From contig JAJUJX010000013.1 in assembly GCA_029265125.1 (NCBI GenBank), positions 14,350 to 78,349 of the forward strand: a DNA stretch of 64,000 nt, written 5' to 3'. Position numbers and translations under genes: made by a program. This DNA is from Tolumonas sp008015085. GTDB taxonomy: Bacteria; Pseudomonadota; Gammaproteobacteria; Enterobacterales; Aeromonadaceae. The notes under the pieces are model-generated. The model saw only the letters and a list, made by a program, of their open reading frames with translations, did not search any database and was not told where the DNA came from. This document shows positions 61,151 through 64,000 of the stretch, in pieces; the stretch's first letter is position 1, and every line of letters begins with the position of its first letter.

Positions 61151-61654
61151 ATGTCTACACCATTTGTTGCCATTCTGATGGGTTCTGATTCTGATTTCCC
61201 GGTCATGCAGACAACATTAGACGTACTGAAGTCATTTGGTATCAGCTATGAAGTAAAAGTTACTTCAGCTCACCGCACTCCTGCTGCTACTCATGCTTAC
61301 GTGACTGACGCGGAAGCTCGTGGCTGTAAAGTGTTTATCTGTGCTGCAGGACTGGCCGCTCATCTCGCTGGTGCTGTTGCCGGTATTACGACCCGAGCAG
61401 TGATTGGTGTGCCGATTGATGGAGGCCCACTGAAAGGTATGGATGCGCTGCTGTCAACTGTTCAGATGCCTGGTGGTGTTCCGGTCGCAACCGTTGCTAT
61501 TGGTAAGGCTGGCGCCAAAAATGCGGGCTATTTAGCGGCTCAAATCCTGGCGGTAGCGGATGATGCATTAGCTGCAAAAGTAAAAGCTGAACGTCAGAAA
61601 AATGCTGAAGAGGTTATCGCTAAAGACGCAGCCTTACAGGCTCAGCTGAAATAA
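61151..61654 (+). CDS. purE: N5-carboxyaminoimidazole ribonucleotide mutase PurE (solo)
   Basis: A 167-aa purine synthesis enzyme. The active-site blocks MGSDSDFPVM, SAHRTP and AAHLAGAVAG are of the class I (mutase) type. It ends with a Lys/Glu/Gln-rich helix. Class I PurE normally works with PurK, whose gene is usually directly adjacent; here the next gene is tsaC and no purK occurs in the window. It is followed by a small hairpin terminator. Codon use is similar to its neighbours. Confidence 0.93.
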   Translation: MSTPFVAILMGSDSDFPVMQTTLDVLKSFGISYEVKVTSAHRTPAATHAYVTDAEARGCKVFICAAGLAAHLAGAVAGITTRAVIGVPIDGGPLKGMDALLSTVQMPGGVPVATVAIGKAGAKNAGYLAAQILAVADDALAAKVKAERQKNAEEVIAKDAALQAQLK

Positions 61655-61662
61655 TGAAAAGG

Positions 61663-61690
61663 AAGGCGGCTAGGGTCGCCTTTATTATTG
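61663..61690 (+). terminator. Probable terminator after purE
   Basis: Stem AAGGCGGC / GTCGCCTT (one G-T pair) with loop TAGG, followed by TATTATT. The T tract is interrupted, so termination may be partial and allow tsaC expression. Confidence 0.6.
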
Positions 61691-62251
61691 ATGAGTGATG
61701 ATTTACAAAAGGCATGCCAGACGCTGCAATCTGGCGGTGTGATCGCTTACGCCACAGAAGCGGTTTTTGGCTTGGGCTGTGATCCCGATAATCAGCAAGC
61801 TGTTCACAAACTGCTGCGAATTAAACAGCGCCCCGTGGAAAAAGGCTTAATTCTAATAGCTGCAGATTGGGATCAACTGCTTCCTTACCTGGACATCGGG
61901 CAATTGACTGATGAGCAGCTCCAGCGAGTATTTAAGAGCTGGCCTGGCCCCTATACCTGGGTATTTCCTGCAAAATCGACTACACCAAAATGGCTGACTG
62001 GGCAATATACCTCACTGGCGGTTCGGATGAGCGCGCATCCACAGGTACAGGCTTTGTGCCAACGATTCGGTAAACCATTAGTATCTACTAGTGCTAACTT
62101 GACTACACTGCCGCCTTGCCGGACAGCAGACGAAGTTCGCTTACAATTGGCAGACAGAATAGACTATATTCTTCCGGGAAATGTAGGGACGCAAACCAAC
62201 CCCTCTGAAATCCGTGATGTGATCACAAATCAATTATTCCGCGCGGGCTAG
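61691..62251 (+). CDS. tsaC: L-threonylcarbamoyladenylate synthase TsaC
   Basis: A 186-aa YrdC-fold enzyme that makes threonylcarbamoyl-AMP for the t6A37 modification of tRNAs. It shows YATEAVFGLGCDPDN, KGLILIAADWDQL and PLVSTSANLTTLPP. The ATG at 61691 aligns with the family; a TTG lies just before it. The ribosome binding site is inside the preceding terminator hairpin and is weak. It is followed by aroE as in E. coli. Confidence 0.95.
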   Translation: MSDDLQKACQTLQSGGVIAYATEAVFGLGCDPDNQQAVHKLLRIKQRPVEKGLILIAADWDQLLPYLDIGQLTDEQLQRVFKSWPGPYTWVFPAKSTTPKWLTGQYTSLAVRMSAHPQVQALCQRFGKPLVSTSANLTTLPPCRTADEVRLQLADRIDYILPGNVGTQTNPSEIRDVITNQLFRAG

Positions 62252-62291
62252 CAAACTTTACAGAGCGCCCGCTGTTATCAAGAGGCCCGCC

Positions 62292-63113
62292 ATGGATCGT
62301 TATGCAGTTTTTGGTAACCCGATCAATCATAGTAAATCTCCGTTTATTCATACCTTATTTGCCAGACAGACTCAGCAACAGCTGACATATGAAAAAATAG
62401 AAGCGCCAGTTGATGATTTCGTCGGTTCTATACGCAGCTTCTTTGCTGCCGGAGGAAAAGGCGCCAATGTGACCGTGCCTTTTAAAGAACAAGCATTTCA
62501 ATTAGTAGATCAACTGTCGCCTCGGGCAAAACTGGCTGGTGCGGTCAATACATTAAAACTAACTGATGATGGTCTGCTGCTGGGGGATAATACAGATGGT
62601 GCCGGCTTGGTCCAGGATCTGAAATATCATCTGGAAGAGCTCGCGGATAAAAAAATATTATTGCTTGGTGCAGGTGGTGCCTGTCGCGGGGTGCTAGGGC
62701 CGCTATTAGAACAAAAACCAGCGGAAATCGTGATTGCAAACCGGACGGTTTCTAAGGCAGAACAACTCGCCAGCGAATTTGCGAGCATGGGAAAAATCCG
62801 GACAAGCTCATTCTTACAATTAAATGAGTCGTTTGATCTTATTATCAATGGCACATCCGCCAGTCTTTCAGGAACGATGCCAGATCTCCCAGAGGCTGTT
62901 ATTGGTACTGCGACCGTGACCTATGACATGATGTACGGCAGCAGCGAGACGGTATTTAACTCCTGGGCCAAAGAGCATGGCGCGATTAAAACCATTGATG
63001 GGCTGGGAATGCTGGTTTGTCAGGCTGCGGAAAGTTTTGCTGTATGGCGCGGTATTCGCCCCGGTACACGACAAGTCATCCGTGAATTACGGCGTAATCT
63101 GACCGGAGCATAA
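62292..63113 (+). CDS. aroE: Shikimate dehydrogenase
   Basis: A 273-aa NADP-dependent enzyme (272 in E. coli) that reduces 3-dehydroshikimate. The substrate-binding start YAVFGNPINHSKSPFIH, catalytic Lys in NVTVPFKEQAF, GAVNTL, NTDGAGLVQDL and the Rossmann loop LLGAGGACRGV are all present. It ends RRNLTGA and lies 3 bases from the convergent yrdA. Confidence 0.97.
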   Translation: MDRYAVFGNPINHSKSPFIHTLFARQTQQQLTYEKIEAPVDDFVGSIRSFFAAGGKGANVTVPFKEQAFQLVDQLSPRAKLAGAVNTLKLTDDGLLLGDNTDGAGLVQDLKYHLEELADKKILLLGAGGACRGVLGPLLEQKPAEIVIANRTVSKAEQLASEFASMGKIRTSSFLQLNESFDLIINGTSASLSGTMPDLPEAVIGTATVTYDMMYGSSETVFNSWAKEHGAIKTIDGLGMLVCQAAESFAVWRGIRPGTRQVIRELRRNLTGA

Positions 63114-63116
63114 TTA

Positions 63117-63659
63117 TTACTGATGTTGTTCTGCTAAAAACTCGTTTTTCAATAAAACATAATTAGCTGAAGATTGAACAAAAAAAGCCTGCTCATCTTC
63201 AGTTAATGCTCTTCCTTGTTTCACCGGATTGCCGACATAAACATAGCCAGATACCAAGCGCTTACGCGGTGGAACAACTGCTCCGGCAGCCACTATCACA
63301 TCTGACTCAATTACCGCGCCATCAAGAATCACAGCGCCCATCCCCACTAATACCCGATCATGGATCACACAACCATGTAATACAGCCTTGTGACCAACAG
63401 TGACATCTTCACCAATAATAAGAGGGCATCCATCGGGGTTTTTCTCTGTTATCCGATTTACATGCAATACTGAGCCATCCTGCACATTACTGCGTGCACC
63501 TATAGTAATGTAATTCACATCCCCCCTGACCACAGCCATTGGCCAAATACTGGTATCGTCTGCCAAGCGAACATCACCAATCACGCAGCCTTGCGGATCA
63601 ATATAAACTCCATTACCTAATAGAGGGGATATTCCCCGATAACTGCGAATAGAAGACAC
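63117..63659 (-). CDS. yrdA: Gamma-carbonic anhydrase-like hexapeptide protein YrdA
   Basis: A 180-aa left-handed beta-helix protein (gamma-CA family). It starts SIRSYRGISPLLGNGVYIDP. Metal-site histidines are visible in GSVLHVNR and GHKAVLHGCVIHDRVLVGMG. The C-terminal helix region holds YVLLKNEFLAE. Carbonic anhydrase activity has not been shown for close homologues. It lies just ahead of the rRNA operon leader, transcribed away from it. Confidence 0.93.
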   Translation of the reverse strand: MSSIRSYRGISPLLGNGVYIDPQGCVIGDVRLADDTSIWPMAVVRGDVNYITIGARSNVQDGSVLHVNRITEKNPDGCPLIIGEDVTVGHKAVLHGCVIHDRVLVGMGAVILDGAVIESDVIVAAGAVVPPRKRLVSGYVYVGNPVKQGRALTEDEQAFFVQSSANYVLLKNEFLAEQHQ

Positions 63660-63767
63660 AAGAAGCCTTATTTATGAACAAATGTGGATAACAATGTTTA
63701 TATCTTGGAATAAAACCAGAGCAAGGTGTAGATAAAAAATTAGTTTAAAAAAAACAGCAAAAAGCGC

Positions 63768-63795
63768 TTGCCAGAAAAAAAACGGTCCCTATAAT
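63768..63795 (+). promoter_or_regulatory. rRNA operon promoter P1
   Basis: TTGCCA (63768-63773), a 16-base spacer and a perfect TATAAT (63790-63795), followed by a GC-rich GCGCC discriminator. An A/T-tract region (about 63731-63763) just upstream looks like an UP element. This is the form of growth-rate and ppGpp-controlled rrn P1 promoters. Confidence 0.93.
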
Positions 63796-63826
63796 GCGCC
63801 CTCACTGACACGGCAGACGCCGCAGC

Positions 63827-63850
63827 GAGTTCGGAAATGAGTTCGGAAGT
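63827..63850 (+). repeat. 12-bp tandem repeat between rrn P1 and P2
   Basis: GAGTTCGGAAAT is followed directly by GAGTTCGGAAGT, differing by one base. It lies in the P1-P2 transcribed leader. It probably arose by local duplication. Confidence 0.8.
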
Positions 63851-63892
63851 CAGTAAAAATTCAAGTTGCTAAGCGATTGTGACGAACAGCGC

Positions 63893-63920
63893 TTGACAAC
63901 GAAAAGGGAAAGCGTAAGAT
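63893..63920 (+). promoter_or_regulatory. rRNA operon promoter P2
   Basis: A perfect TTGACA (63893-63898) and TAAGAT (63915-63920) with 16-base spacing, followed by GCGC. It lies about 125 bases downstream of P1, the usual rrn double-promoter spacing. Confidence 0.92.
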
Positions 63921-63930
63921 GCGCATCCCT

Positions 63931-63957
63931 GAGCCGCGAGGCTCCGCTCTTTAAAAA
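63931..63957 (+). promoter_or_regulatory. rRNA antitermination leader: boxB hairpin and boxA
   Basis: GAGCC-GCGA-GGCTC (63931-63944) is the boxB-type hairpin. GCTCTTTAAAAA (63946-63957) matches the boxA consensus TGCTCTTTAACA closely. NusB, S10 and partners bind here to make rRNA transcription termination-resistant. The 16S rRNA gene should start just past the right edge of the window; no mature 16S sequence is visible. Confidence 0.9.
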
Positions 63958-64000
63958 ATCATCAAGCAATCTGTGTGGGCACTTGCGTAGACGATTAGAT

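Noticed and set aside
1..64000. Mobile elements, prophage, CRISPR arrays or tRNA genes
   Set aside because: I saw no transposase, integrase, spaced direct repeats or cloverleaf-forming sequence. Nearly all space is filled with conserved core genes, and the larger gaps are explained by RNA or promoter features.

Overview
The window is a contiguous piece of a gammaproteobacterial chromosome with mid-range GC. It carries housekeeping genes almost wall to wall, and I see no insertion sequence, phage or CRISPR array. Protein sequences and gene order (S10-spc-alpha ribosomal cluster, argE/argCBFH, metJ/metBL, def-fmt-rsmB-trkA, dprA-smg-yrdD, tsaC-aroE-yrdA ahead of an rRNA operon) point to a relative of Aeromonas, Vibrio and the Enterobacteriales. 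My best guess is the Aeromonadales, possibly Tolumonas-like. The class is well supported; the order and genus are inference.

Layout, left part. 1-4300: the end of a chemotaxis receptor, then an ErcA-like iron alcohol dehydrogenase overlapping a PAS-PAS-GGDEF-EAL cyclic-di-GMP enzyme. 4332-6848: the phage-shock operon pspABC with its sigma-54 promoter, and the divergent activator pspF. 6849-7550: an RNA-rich stretch with a CsrB/CsrC-type regulatory RNA (GGA hairpins and a terminator) and a second terminator-ended structured segment that may be another small RNA. 7555-9176: yecH, a PagL-like lipid A deacylase and a MarC-family membrane protein. 9261-17626: ppc, then divergent argE and argCBF-argH, with argG missing.

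Middle part. 17715-31590: the complete S10, spc and alpha ribosomal protein operons with secY and rpoA; promoters, the S10 leader and the S4-binding alpha leader are visible, and the 37-residue rpmJ is present. 31753-36477: a GNAT acetyltransferase, then metJ and metBL with tandem met boxes. 36479-41714: acylphosphatase, mutM, coaD, a two-gene PA2779/PA2778-type lipoprotein peptidase unit, and the Kdo genes kdkA and waaA. 41995-47031: a 23-codon leader peptide with four consecutive leucine codons, upstream of the branched-chain amino acid transporter livKHMGF.

Right part. 47100-52062: glpE-glpG, an orphan FliL-like protein, ubiC-ubiA, lexA with two SOS boxes, trmL and nsrR. 52111-57724: a leftward run trkH-trkA-rsmB-fmt-def. 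57818-63113: a rightward run of a LysM protein, dprA, smg, yrdD, purE (without purK), tsaC and aroE. 63117-63659: yrdA. The window ends in the P1/P2 promoters and boxB/boxA leader of an rRNA operon whose 16S gene must begin just past the right edge.

Most worth follow-up: the CsrB/C-like RNA and the structured segment beside it, the leucine-rich leader peptide before livK, the 16-bp perfect inverted repeat abutting the yecH ribosome binding site, the ErcA/cyclic-di-GMP gene pair, and the PA2779/PA2778 pair.
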